Source: Cercis canadensis (lineage: Eukaryota > Streptophyta > Magnoliopsida > Fabales > Fabaceae). Taken from it: a DNA stretch of 64,000 nucleotides. The notes beneath the pieces are model-generated. The model worked only from the letters and a program-made list of their open reading frames with translations. It had not been told where the DNA came from and did no database searches. The stretch covers positions 186,001-250,000 of the forward strand of contig QAOA01007418.1 in assembly GCA_003255065.1 (NCBI GenBank), given 5' to 3'. Of this stretch, positions 24,658 to 37,144 are shown in pieces (the first letter of the stretch is position 1; the number at the start of each line of letters is the position of its first letter). The translations under genes were made by a program, and so were the position numbers.

Positions 24658-25255
24658 GGAATATTTTTCTTGGGTTTCACTGTTTCTGGCCTAGCTCACT
24701 GTTTCGAATCGAACTTGTATCTGTGTCGGTTGTTTTACATGGGTTCAACTGCATCCTTAAAGGGACAGTTTCCTATTGGGTCATTGTATCTGGGCCGAGA
24801 CCCTGTTTTGGTTCGTCCCTCTATCTGACTCGGATATTTTTCTTGGGTTTCACTGTATCTGGGAAGGGATTGTTTCCTGGTGGCTCATTGTATCTGGCCT
24901 GGGTCCCTGTTTCTGTTCGTACCCGTATCTGACTCGGATATTTTCCTTGGGGTTCACTCTATCTGGGATGGGACTGTTTACTGTTGGGTCATTGTATCTA
25001 GCCCGGGGCCGTGTTTTGGTTTGTCCCTATATCTGTCTCGGATATTTTTCTTGGGCTTCACTGTTTCTGGCCTGGCTACCTGTTTCGGTTCGAACTTGTA
25101 TCTGACTCGGATGTGGGTCATTGTATCTGGCCCGAGACCCTGTTTCAGTTCATCCCTGTATCTGACTTGGATATTTTACTTGGGTTTCACTGTATCTGAC
25201 CTGGCTTCCTGTTTCGGTTCGAACCTGTATCTGACTCGGATATTTTTCATGGGTT
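24658..25255 (+). repeat. Right flank of N at 24657, near-copy of 24015-24656
   Basis: This matches the left flank at an offset of 643 bp up to about 25110, where ggatgtgggtcattg marks a deletion of 44 bp relative to the left copy. After that the offset is 599 bp until 25255, the position that corresponds to the last bases before the N. Array units then continue normally. Confidence 0.88.
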
Positions 25256-28200
25256 CAACTGCTTCCGGAAAGGGACTGTTTCCTGGTAGGTCATTGTATC
25301 TGGCCCGAGACCCTGTTTCGGTTCGTCCCTGTATCTGACTCAGATATTTTACTTGGGTTTCACTGTATCTGGCCTGGCTACCTATTTCGGTTTGAACCTG
25401 TGTCTGAGTCAGATATTTTTCATGAGTTCAACTGCATCTAGAAACGGATTGTTTCCTGGTAGGTCATTGTATCTGGCCTGAGACCCTGTTTCGGTTTGTC
25501 GCTGTATCTTACTCAGATATTTTAATTGGGTATCACTGTATCTGGCCTGGCTCCCTGTTTCGATTCGAACTTGTATCTGACTCGGATGTCTTTCATGGGT
25601 TCAACTGCATCCAGAAAGGGACTGTTTCCTAGTGGCTCATTGTATCTTCCCTGGGTCCCTGTTTCGGTTCGTACCTGTATCTGACTTGGATATTTTCCTT
25701 GGGGTTCACTGTATCTGGGAAGGGACTGTTTACTGTTGGGTCATTGAATCTAGCCCGGGGCCCTGTTTTGGTTTGTCCCTGTACCTGACTGGAATATTTT
25801 TCTTGGGCTTCACTGTATCTGGCCTAGCTAACTGTTTCGGTTCGAACTTGTATCTGAGTCGGATGTTTTACATGGGTTCAACTACATCCAGAAAGGGACA
25901 GTTTCCTGTTGGGTCATTGTATCTGGGCCGAGACCCTGTTTTGGTTCGTCCCTCTATCTAACTCGGATATTTTTCTTGGGTTTCACTGTATCTGGGAAGG
26001 GATTGTTTCCTGGTGGCTCATTGTATCTGGCCTGGGTCCCTGTTTCTGTTCGTACCCATATCTGACTCGGATATTTTCCTTGGGGTTCACTCTATCTGGG
26101 AAGGGACTGTTTACTGTTGGGTCATTGTATCTAGCCCAGGGCCCTGTTTTGGTTGTCCCTATATCTGACTCGGATATTTTTCTTGGGTTTCACTGTATTT
26201 GGCCTGGCTACCTGTTTCGGTTCGAACTTGTATCTGACTCGGATGTTTTACATGGGTTCAAACGCATCCAGAAAGGGACAGTTTCCTTGTGGGTCATTGT
26301 ATCTGGCCCGAGACCCTGTTTCGGTTCATCCCTGTATTTGACTTGGATATTTCACTTGGGTTTCACTGTATCTAACCTGGCTACCTGTTTCGGTTTGAAC
26401 CTGTGTCTGAGTCAGATATTTTTAATGGGTTCAACTACATCCGGAAAGGGACTATTTCTTGGTGGGTCATTGTATCTGGCCTGATACTCTGTTTCGGCTC
26501 GTCCCTCTATCTGACTCGGATATTTTAATTAGGTATCACTGTATCTGGCCTGGCTCCCGATTTCGGTTCGAACCTGTATCTGACTCGGATATTTTTCATG
26601 GGATCAACTGCTTCCGGAAAGGGACTGTTTCCTGGTGGGTCATTGTATCTGGCCCGAGACCCTGTTTCGGTTCGTCCGTGTATCTGACTCAGATATTTTA
26701 ATTGGGTTTCACTGTATCTGGCCTAGCTCACTGTTTCGGTTCGAACTTGTATCAGACTCGGATGTTTTACATGGGTTCAACTGCATCCAGAAAGGGACAG
26801 TTTCCTTGTGGGTCATTGTATCTGGCCTGAGACCCTGTTTCGGTTCGTCCCTGTATCTGACTTGGATATTTTACTTGGGTTTCACTGTTTCTGGCCTGGC
26901 TACCTGTTTCGGTTTGAACCTGTGTCTGAGTCAGATATTTTTCATGGGTTCAACTGCGTCCGATAAGGGTCTGTTTCCTGGTGGGTCATTGTATCTAGCC
27001 CGGGACCCTGTTTCGGTGTTTTCCTGTATCTGACTCGGGTATTTTTCTTGGGTTTCGCTGTATCTGGCCTGGTCCCTATTTCAGTTCGAACTTGTATCTG
27101 ACTTGTATGTTTTTCATGGGTTCAACTGCATCCAGAAAGGGACTGTTTCCTGGTGGGTCATTATATCTGGCCCGAGACCCTGTTTCGGTTCGTCCCTGTA
27201 TCTGACTCGGATATTTTACTTGGGTTTCACTGTATCTGGCCTTGCTACCTGTTTCGGTTCGAACCTGTGTCTGAGTCAGATATTTTTCACGGGTTCAACT
27301 GCATCCGGAAAGGGACTGTTTCCTGGTGGGTCATTGTATCTGGCCCGAGACCCTGTTTCGGTTCGTCCCTGTATCTGACTCGGATATTTCACTTGGCTAC
27401 CTGTTTCGGTTCGAACCTGTATCTGAGTCGGATATTTTCATGGGTTCAACTGCATCTGGAAAGGGACTGTTTCCTAGTGGCTCATTGTATCTGGCCTGGG
27501 TCCCTTTTTCGGTTCGTTCCTGTATCTGACTCGGATATTTTCCTTGGGGTTCACTGTATCTGGGAAGGGACTGTTTACAGTTGGGTCATTGAATCTAGTC
27601 CGTGGCCCTGTTTTGGTTTGTCCCTGTACCAGACTCGAATATTTTTCTTGTGTTTCACAGTATCTGGCCTAGCTCACTGTTTCGGTTCGAACTTGTATCT
27701 GAGTCGGATGTTTTACATGGGTTCAACTGCATCCAAAAAGGGACAGTTTCCTGTTTGGTCATTGTATCTGGTCCGAGACCCTGTTTTGGTTCGTCCCTTT
27801 ATCTGACTCGGATATTTTTCTTGGGTTTCACTGTATTTGGCCTAGCTCACTGTTTCGGTTCGAACTTGTATCTGACTCGGATGTTTTACATGGGTTCAAC
27901 TGCATCCAGAAAGGGACAGTTTCCTTGTGGGTCATTGTATCTGGCCTGAGACCCTGTTTCGATTCGTCCCTGTATCTGACTCGGATATTTTACCTGGGTT
28001 TCACTGTTTCTGGCCTGGCTACCTGTTTCGGTTTGAACCTGTGTCTGAGTCAGATATTTTTCATGGGTTCAACTGCATCCGAAAAGGGTCTGTTTCCTGG
28101 TGGGTCATTGTATCTAGCCCGAGACCCTGTTTCGGTGTTTCCCTGTATCTGACTCGGGTATTTTTCTTGGGTTTCACTGTATCGGGCCTGGTCCCTATTT

Positions 28201-28672
28201 CAGTTCGAACTTGTATCTGACTTGTATGTTTTTCATGGGTTCAACTGCATCCAGAAAGGGACAGTTTCCTTGTGGGTCATTGTATCTGTCCCGAGACCTT
28301 GTTTCGGTCCGTCCCTGTATCTCACTCGGATATTTTACTTGGGTTTCACTATATTTGGTTTGGCTCCCTGTCAAGTTCGTACTTGTATCTGACACGGATA
28401 TTTTTCTTGGGTTTCACTGTATCTTGGAAGGGACTGTTTCCTAGTGGCTCATTGTATCTGACCTGGGTCCCTGTTTCGGTTCGTACCTGTATCTGACTCG
28501 GATATTTTCCTTGGGTTTCACTGTATCTGGGAAGGGACTGTTTACTATTGGGTCATTGAATCTAGACCGGGGCCCTGTTTTGGTTTGTCCCTGTACCTGA
28601 CTCGAATATTTTTCTTGGGTTTAACTGTATCTGGCCTAGCTCACTGTTTCGGTTCGAACTTGTATCTGACTA

Positions 28673-29120
28673 TCGGATCTTTTACATGGGTTCAACTGCT
28701 TCAAGAAATGGACAGTTTCCTTGTGGGTCATTGTATCAGGCCCGAGACCCTGTTTCGGTTCGTCCCTGTATCTGACTCGGATATTTTACTTGGGTTTCAC
28801 TGTTTCTGGCCTGGTACCTATTTCGGTTTGAACCTAAGTCTGAGTTGGATAATTTCATGGGTTCAACTGCATCCGGAAAGGGACTGTTTCCTAGTGGCTC
28901 ATTGTATCTGGCCTCGGTCCCTGTTTCGGTTCGTGCCTGTATCTGACTCGGATATTTTCCTTGTGGCTCACTGTATCTGGGAAGGGACTGTTTACTGTTG
29001 GGTCATTGAATCTATCCCGTGGCCCTGTTTTGGTTTGTCCCTGTACCTGACTCGAATATTTTTCTTGGGTTTCACTGTATCTGGCCTAGCTCACTGTTTC
29101 GGTTCGAACTTGTATCTGAG
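28673..29120 (+). repeat. 448-bp module with cggatctttt marker, copy 2
   Basis: This is the first of two tandem 448-bp copies. It starts at tcggatcttttacatggg and is distinguished from the next copy by tgactatcggatc at its left edge, gataatttcat instead of gatattttcat, and ggcctcggtccctg instead of ggcctgggtccctg. Confidence 0.85.
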
Positions 29121-29568
29121 TCGGATCTTTTACATGGGTTCAACTGCTTCAAGAAATGGACAGTTTCCTTGTGGGTCATTGTATCAGGCCCGAGACCCTG
29201 TTTCGGTTCGTCCCTGTATCTGACTCGGATATTTTACTTGGGTTTCACTGTTTCTGGCCTGGTACCTATTTCGGTTTGAACCTAAGTCTGAGTTGGATAT
29301 TTTCATGGGTTCAACTGCATCCGGAAAGGGACTGTTTCCTAGTGGCTCATTGTATCTGGCCTGGGTCCCTGTTTCGGTTCGTGCCTGTATCTGACTCGGA
29401 TATTTTCCTTGTGGCTCACTGTATCTGGGAAGGGACTGTTTACTGTTGGGTCATTGAATCTATCCCGTGGCCCTGTTTTGGTTTGTCCCTGTACCTGACT
29501 CGAATATTTTTCTTGGGTTTCACTGTATTTGGCCTAGCTCACTGTTTCGGTTCGAACTTGTATCTGAG
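29121..29568 (+). repeat. 448-bp module with cggatctttt marker, copy 3
   Basis: This copy follows copy 2 without a gap at exactly 448 bp. Both share ccttgtggctcactg, gcttcaagaaatggacag and gtatcaggcccgag. Its closeness to copy 2 points to a recent unequal exchange. Confidence 0.85.
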
Positions 29569-30458
29569 TCGGATGTTTTACATGGGTTCAACTGCATCCA
29601 GAAAGGGACTGTTTCCTTATGGGTCATTGTATCTGGCCCTAGACCCTGTTTCGGTTCGTCCCTGTATCTGACTCGGATATTTTACTATCCGGAAAGGGAC
29701 TGTTTCCTGGTGGGTCATTATATCTGGCCCGACACCCTGTTTCGGTTCTTCCCTGTATCTGACTCGGATATTTTACTTGGGTTTCACTGTATCTGGCCTG
29801 GCTACCTGTTTCGGTTTGAACCTGTGTCTGAGTCAGATATTTTTCATGGGTTCAACTGCATCCGGAAAGGGACTGTTTCCTGGTGGGTCATTGTATCTGG
29901 CCCGAGACCCTGTTTCGGTTCGTCCCTGTATCTGATTCAGATATTTTACTTGGGTTTCACTGTATCTGGCCTGGCTACCTGTTTCGGTTTGAACCTGTGT
30001 CTGAGTCATATATTTTTCATGGGTTCAACTGCATCCGGAAAAGGACTGTTTCCTGGTGGGTCATTGTATCTAGCCTGATACCCTGTTTCGGCTCGTCCCT
30101 GTATCTGACTCGGATTTTTTAATTGGGTATCACTGTATCTGGCCTGGCTCCCTGTTTCGGTTCGAACCTGTATCTGACTCGAATATTTTTTATGGGTTCA
30201 ACTACATCCGAAAAGGGTCTATTTCCTGGTGGGTCATTGTATCTGGCTCGAGACCCTGTTTCGGTTCGTCACTGTATCTAACTCGAATATTTTTCTTGGG
30301 TTTCACTGTATCTGGCCTGGTCCCTGTTTCAGTTCGAACTTGTACCTGACTCGGATGTTTTTCATGGGTTCAACTGCATCCAGAAAGGTACAGTTTCCTT
30401 GTGGGTCATTGTATCTGCCCCGAGACCCTGTTTTGGTCCGTCCCTGTATCTGACTCGG

Positions 30459-30459
30459 N
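30459..30459. other. Single N at a subfamily boundary
   Basis: The N interrupts an A subunit (gtatctgactcgg), and the sequence resumes at an A start (gggtcattgtatctagcctg). The first ~98 bp after the N match 30058-30157, which lies 402 bp earlier. The variant set of the array changes to the right of this point. Confidence 0.88.
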
Positions 30460-32335
30460 GGGTCATTGTATCTAGCCTGATACCCTGTTTCGGCTCGTCC
30501 CTGTATCTGACTTGGATTTTTTAATTGGGTATCACTGTATCTGGCCTGGCTCCCTGTTTAGACCTAATTTTGGTTCGTCCCTGTATCTGACTCGGTTATT
30601 TTACTTAGGTTTCACTGTATCTGGCCTGACAACCTGTTTCAGTTCGATCCTCTGTCTGACTCAGATATTTTTTCTTGGGTTTCATTGTATTTAGCCTGGG
30701 ACTATTTCTTGGTGGGTCATTATATCTGAACTGAGATACTGTTTCGATTCGTCGCTGTATCTGACTCGGATATTTTTCTTGGGTTTCACTGTATCTGGGA
30801 AGGGACTGTTTCCTGGTGGCTCATTGTATCTGGCCTGGGTCTTTGTTTCGGTTCGTACCTATATCTGACTCGGATATTTTCCTTGGGGTTCACTGTATCT
30901 CGGAAGGGACTGTCTGTTGGGTCATTGTATCTAGCCCGGGGCCCTGTTTTTGTTTGTCCCTATATCTGACTCGGATATTTTTCTTGGGTTTCACTGTATC
31001 TGGCCTGGCTCACTGTTTCGGTTCGAACTTGTATCTGACTCGGATGTTTTTCATGGGTTCAACTGCATCCAGAAAGGGACAGTTTCCATGTGGGTCATTG
31101 TATCTGGCCCGAGACCCTGTTTTGGTTCGTCCCTGTATCTGACTCGGATATTTTACTTGGGTTTCACTGTATCTGGCCTGGCTACCTGTTTCGGTTCGAA
31201 CTTGTATCTGACTCGCATGTTTTTCACGGGTTCAACTGCATCCAGAAAGGGACAGTTTCCTTGTGGGTCAATGGATCTGGCCCGAGACTCTGTTTCGGTT
31301 CGTCCTTGTATCTGACTCGGATATTTTACTTGGGTTTCATTGTATCTGGCCGGCTCCCTGTTTCGGTTCGAACTTGTATCTAACTCATATGTTTTTCATG
31401 GGTTCAACTGCATCCAGAAAGGGACAGTTTCCTGATGGGTCATTGTATCTAGCCTGAATCCCTGTTTCGGCTCGTCCCTGTATCTGACTCGGATATTTTA
31501 ATTGGGTATCACTGTATCTGGCTTGGCTCCCTGTTTCGGTTCGAACCTATATCTGACTCGGATATTTTTCATGCGTTCAACTGCATCCGGAAAAGGACAG
31601 TTTCCTGGTGGGTCATTGTATCTGGCCCGAGACACAGTTTTGGTCCTTCCCTATATCTGACTCAGATTTTTTTACTTGCGTTTCACTGTATCTGGCCTGG
31701 CTACGTGTTTCGATTCGAACCTGTGTCTGACTCGGATATTTTTTCTTGGGTTTCATTATATCTGGCCTGGGACTATTTCTTGGTGGGTCATTATATCTGA
31801 CCCGAGATACTGCTTCGGTTTATCGCTGTATCTGACTTGAATATTTTTCTTGGGTTTCACTGTATCTGGGAAGGGACTGTTTCATGCTGCCTTATTGTAT
31901 CTGGCCTGGGACCCTGTTTCGGTTCGTACCTATATCTAACTCAGATATTTTACTTGGGGTTCACTATATCTAGGAAGGGACTGTTTACTGTTGGGTCATT
32001 GTATTTAGCTCGGGGCCCTGTTTGGGGTTGTCCCTGTATCTGACTCGGATATTTTTCTTGGGTTTCTCTGTATCTGGCCTAGCTCCCTGTCTCGGTTCGA
32101 ACTTGTATCTGACTCGGATGTTTTTCATGGGTTCAACTGCATCAAGAAAGGGACAGTTTCCTTTTGGGTCATTGTATCTAGCCCGAGACCCTGTTTCGAT
32201 TCGTCCCTGTATCTGACTCGAATATTTTAATTCGGTATCACTGTATCTGGCCTGGCTTCCTGTTTCGGATCGAACCTGTATCTGACACAGATATTTTTCA
32301 TGGGTTCAACTGCATCCGGAATGGGACTGTTTCCT
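30460..32335 (+). repeat. Array block 4: right subfamily, matches 61.5-63.35 kb
   Basis: After ~98 bp resembling the left array, the sequence switches at about 30557 (ctgtttagacctaatttt) to units that match 61506 onward. The shared run goes to about 32220 and includes rare variants ctgaactgagatactg, gactcgcatgtttttca, gggtcaatg, gatactgcttcggtt and atcaagaaagggacag. The C form gggactatttcttggt followed by tcattatatctga first appears here. The block ends at about 32335 in an A that has lost its first ~38 bp. Confidence 0.85.
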
Positions 32336-33197
32336 ATACCTATATCTGACTCGGTTATTTTCCTTGGGGTTCACTGTATCTGCGAAGCGACTGTTTACTG
32401 TTGGGTCATTGTATCTATCCCGGGGCCCTGTTTCGGTTCGTCCCTGTATCTGACTCGAATATTTTTCTTGGTTTTCAATGTATCTGGCCTGGCTCTCTGT
32501 TTCGGTTCGAACTTGTATCTATCTCAGATGTTTTTCATGGGTTCAACTGCATCCAGAAAGGGACAGTTTCCTGATGGGGCATTGTATCTAGCCCGAGACC
32601 CTGTTTCGGTTTATCCCTGTATCTGACTCGGATATTTTACTTGGGTTTCACTGTATCTGGCCTAGCTACCTGTTTCGATTCGAACCTGTGTCTGACTCAT
32701 ATATTTTTCATGGATTCAACTGCAACTGGAAAGGGACTGTTTCTTGGTGGGTCATTGTATCTGGCCCGAGACCCTGTTCCAGTTCGTCCCTGTATCTGAC
32801 TCGGATTTTCATTGGGTATCACTGTATCTGGCCCGACTCCCTGTTTCGGTTCGAACCTGTATCTGATTTGGATATTTTTCATGGGTTCAACTACATCCAG
32901 AAATGTACTGTTTGCTGGTGGGTGACTTTATCTGGCCCGAGACCCAATTTCGGTTCGTCCCTGTATCTGACTCGGTCATTTTACTTGGGTTTCGCTGTTT
33001 CTGGCCTGGCTATCCGTTTCAGTTCGAACCTGTGTCTGACTCGGATATTTTTTCTTGGGTTTCATTGTATCTGGCCTGGTACTATTTCTTGGTCAGTCAT
33101 TATATCTGACCCGAGATACTGTTTCGGTTTGTCGCTTTATCTGACTCGAATATTTTTCTTGGGTTTCACTGTATCTGGGAAGGGACTGTTTCCTGGT
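32336..33197 (+). repeat. 900-bp HOR, copy 0 (5'-truncated)
   Basis: The layout is that of the complete copies (AC, four ABC, AC), but the first A begins at acctatatctgactcgg, about 38 bp short. The length is about 862 bp. A distinctive element is the closing AC, in which A reads tcattatatctgacccgaga. Confidence 0.78.
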
Positions 33198-34271
33198 GGC
33201 TCATTGTATTTGGCCTGGGTCACTGTTTCGGTTCGTACCTATATCTGACCCGGTTATTTTTCTTGGGGTTCACTGTATCTGGGAAGGGACTGTTTACTGT
33301 TAGGTCATTGTATCTAGCCCGGGGCACTGTTTCGGTTCGTCCCTGTATCTAACTCGGATATTTTTCTTGGTTTTCACTGTATCTGGCCTGGCTCTCTGTT
33401 TCGGTTCGAACTTGTATCTATCTCAGATGTTTTTCATGGGTTCAACTGCATCCAGAAAGGGACAGTTTCCTGATGGGTCATTGTATCTAGCCCGAGACCC
33501 TGTTTCGATTTGTCCCTGTATCTGACTCGGATATTTTACTTGGGTTTCACTGTATCTGGCCTGGCTACCTGTTTCGATTCGAACCTGTATCTGACTCATA
33601 TATTTTTCATGGATTCAACTACAACTGGAAAGGGACTGTTTCCAGTTGGGTCTTTGTATCTGGCCCGAGACCCTGTTCCAGTTCGTCCATGTATCTGACT
33701 CGGATATTTTCATTGGGTATCACTGTATCTGGCCCGGCTCCCTGTTTCGGTTCGAACCTGTATCTGACTCGGATATTTTTCATGGGTTCAACTACATCCA
33801 GAAATTGACTGTTTGCTGGTGGTTCATTGTATCTGGCCCGAGACCCTATTCCGGTTCGTCCCTGTATCTGAGTCGGATATTTTCATTGGGTATCACTGTA
33901 TCTGGCCCGGCTCCCTGTTTCGGTTCGAACCTGTATCTGACTCGGATATTTTTCATGGGTTCAACTACATCCAGAAATGGATTGTTTGCTGGTGGGTCAT
34001 TGTATCTGGCCCGAGACCCAATTTCGGTTCGTCCCTGTATCTGACTCGGTCATTTTACTTAGGTTTCGCTGTTTCTGGCCTGGCTACCTGTTTCTGTTCG
34101 AACCTGTGTCTGACTCGGATATTTTTTCTTAGGTTTCATTGTATCTGGCCTGGGACTATTTCTTGGTAGGTCATTATATCTGACCCGAGATACTGTTTCG
34201 GTTCGTCGCTGTATCTGACTCGAATATTTTTCTTGGGTTTCACTGTATCTGGGAAGGGACTGTTTCCTAGT
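33198..34271 (+). repeat. 900-bp HOR, copy 1 with one extra monomer
   Basis: The length is 1074 bp, which is 900 plus one 173-bp unit. The extra unit is a tandem doubling of the third monomer: 33648-33820 and 33821-33993 share cattgggtatcactgtatc, gcccggctccctg and gtttgctggt. Confidence 0.88.
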
Positions 34272-35170
34272 AGCTCATTGTATTTGGCCTGGGTCCTTGT
34301 TTCGGTTCGTACCTATATCTGACTTGGTTATTTTCCTTGGGGTTCACTGTATCTTGGAAGGGACTGTTTACTGTTGGGTCATTGTATCTAGCCCGGGGCC
34401 CTGTTTCGAATCGCCCTGTATCTAACTCTGATATTTTTCTTGGTTTTCACTGTATTTGGCCTGGCTCTCTGTTTCGGTTCGAACTTGTATCTAACTCAGA
34501 TGTTTTTCATGGGTTCAACTGCATCCAGAAAGGGACAGTTTCCTGATGGGTCATTGTATCTGGCCCGAGACCCTGTTTCGGTTTGTCCCTGTATCTGACT
34601 CGGATATTTTACTTGGCTTTCACTGTATCTGGCCTGGCTACCTGTTTCGATTCGAACCTGTGTCTGACTCATATATTTTTCATGGATTCAACTGCAACCG
34701 GAAAGGGACTGTTTCCTGGTGGGTCATTGTATCTGGCCCGAGCCCTGTTCCAGTTCGTCCCTGTTTCTGACTCGGATATTTTCATTGGGTATCACTGTAT
34801 CTGGCCCGGCTCCCTCTTTCGGTTCAAACCTGTATCTGACTCGGATATTTTTCATGGGTTCAACTACATCCAGAAATGGATTGTTTGCTGGTGGGTCATT
34901 GTATCTGGCCCGAGACTCAATTTCGGTTCGTCCCTGTATCTGACTCGGTCATTTTACTTGGGTTTCGCTATTTCTGGCCTGGCTATCTGTTTCGGTTCGA
35001 ACCTGTGTCTGACTCGTATATTTTTTCTTGGGTTTCATTGTATCTGGCCTAGGACTATTTCTTGGTCCGTCATTATATCTGACCCGAGATACTGTTTCGG
35101 TTCGTCGCTGTATTTGACTCGAATATTTTTCTTGGCTTTCACTGTATCTGGGAAGAGACTGTTTCCTGGT
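34272..35170 (+). repeat. 900-bp HOR, copy 2
   Basis: The length is 899 bp. It starts tagctcattgtatttggcct and ends before the ggctcattgtatttggcctg at 35171. The order is AC, four ABC, AC, with the same position-specific variants as the neighbouring copies: gcaaccgg-type C in monomer 2, gtttgctggt C in monomer 3, ctatttcttggt C in monomer 4. Confidence 0.88.
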
Positions 35171-36243
35171 GGCTCATTGTATTTGGCCTGGGTCCCTGTT
35201 TCGGTTCGTACCTATATCTGACTCGGTTATTTTCCTTGGGGTTCACTGTATGTGGGAAGGGGCTGTTTACTGTTGGGTCATTGTATCTAGCCAGGGGCCC
35301 TGTTTCGGTTCGTCCCTGTATCTAACTCGGATATTTTTCTTGGTTTTCACTGTATCTGGCCTGGCTCTCTGTTTCGGTTCGAACTTGTATCTAACTCAGA
35401 TGTTTTTCATGGGTTCAACTGCATCCAGTAAGGGACAGTTTCCGGATGGGTCATTGTATCTGGCCCGAGACCCTGTTTCGGTTTGTCCCTGTATCTGACT
35501 CGGATATTTTACTTAGGTTTCACTGTATCTGGGCTGGCTACCTGTTTCGATTCGAACCTGTGTCTGACTCATATATTTTTCATGGATTCAACTGCAACTG
35601 GAAAGGGACTGTTTCCTGTTGGGTCTTTGTATCTGGCCCGAGACCCTGTTCCGGTTCGTCCCTGTATCTGACTCGGATATTTTCATTGGGTATCACTGTA
35701 TCTGGCCCGGCTCCCTGTTTCGGTTCGAACCTGTATCTGACTCGGATATTTTTCATGGGTTCAACTACATACAGAAATTGACTGTTTCTGGTGGGTCATT
35801 GTATATGGCCCGAGACCCTGTTCCGGTTCGTCCCTGTATCTGACTCGGATATTTTCATTGGGTATCACTGTATCTAGCCCGGCTCCCTGTTTCGGTTCGA
35901 ACCTGTATCTGACTCGGATATTTTTCATGGGTTCAACTACATCCAGAAATGGATTGTTTGTTGGTGGGTCATTGTAACTGGCCCGAGACCCAATTTCGGT
36001 TTGTCCCTGTATCTGACTCGGTCATTTTACTTTGGTTTCGCTGTTTCTGGCCTGGCTACCTGTTTCTGTTCGAACCTGTGTCTAACTCGGATATTTTTTC
36101 TTGGGTTTCATTGTATCTGGTCTGGGACTATTTCTTGGTAGGTCATTATATCTGACTCGAGATACTGTTTCGGTTCGTCGCTGTATCTGACTCGAATATT
36201 TTTCTTGGGTTTCACTGTATCTGGGAAGGGACTGTTTCCTGGT
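35171..36243 (+). repeat. 900-bp HOR, copy 3 with one extra monomer
   Basis: The length is 1073 bp. As in copy 1, the third monomer (cattgggtatcactgtatc, gcccggctccctg) is present twice in tandem, at about 35621-35793 and 35794-35965. The extra copy in the same place in two repeats suggests that the 1074-bp form is itself an established variant. Confidence 0.86.
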
Positions 36244-37144
36244 GGTTCATTGTATTTGGCCTGGGTCCCTGTTTTGGTTCGTACCGATATCTGACTCGGT
36301 TATTTTCCTTGGGGTTCACTGTATCTGGGAAGGGACTGTTTACTTTTGGGTCATTGTATATAGCCCGGGGCACTGTTTCGGTTCGTCCCTGTATCTAACT
36401 CGGATATTTTTCTTGGTTTTCACTGTATCTGGCCTGGCTCTCTGTTTCGGTTCGAACTTGTATCTAACTCAGATGTTTTTCATGGGTTCAACTGCATCCA
36501 GAAAGGGACAATTTCCTGTTGGGTCATTGTATCTGGCCCGAGACCCTGTTTCGGTTTGTCCCTGTATCTGACTCGGATATTTTACTTGGGTTTCACTGTA
36601 TCTGGCCTGGCTACCTGTTTCGATTCGAACTTGTGTCTGACTCATATATTTTTCATGGATTCAACTGCAACTGGAAAGGGACTGTTTCCTGGTGGGTCAT
36701 TGTATCTGGCCTGAGACCCTGTTCCGGTTCGTCCCTGTATCTGACTCGGATATTTTCATTGGGTATCAGTGTATTTGGCCCGACTCCCTATTTCGTTTCG
36801 AACCTGTATCTGACTCGGATATTTTTCATGGGTTCAACTACATCCAGAAATGGACTGTTTGCTCGTGGGTCATTGTATCTGGCCCGAGACCCAATTTCGG
36901 TTCGTCCCTGTATCTGACTCGGTCATTTTACTTGGGTTTCGCTGTTTCTGGCCTGGCTACCTGTTTCGGTTCGAACCTGTGTCTGACTCGGATATTTTTT
37001 CTTGGGTTTCATTGTATCTGGCTTAGGACTATTTCTTGGTAGGTCATTATATCTAACCCGAGATACTGTTTCGGTTCGTCACTGTATCTGACTCGAATAT
37101 TTTACTTGGGTTTAACTGTATCTGGGAAGGGACTGTTTCCTGGT
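36244..37144 (+). repeat. 900-bp HOR, copy 4
   Basis: The length is 901 bp with the standard AC, four ABC, AC order. It starts ggttcattgtatttggcctg and is followed directly by copy 5. Confidence 0.9.

Larger units (their letters stand above)
24658..30458 (+). repeat. Array block 3: left subfamily continued
   Basis: The units here are of the same kind as block 2, with the ggtttgaacctgtgtctgag marker and AC units at about 25632, 26000 and 27480. Small losses occur near 27390 (a B start shortened by about 19 bp) and 29688 (A joined directly to C material, about 79 bp lost). No gene or foreign sequence was found up to the N at 30459. Confidence 0.92.

Noticed and set aside
29680-29700. Short A-to-C joins such as 29688, 21083, 27390 and 63367 as special sites
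   Set aside because: Each is a simple one-off loss within a unit, as expected in a diverged array. They share no common breakpoint sequence that I could see.
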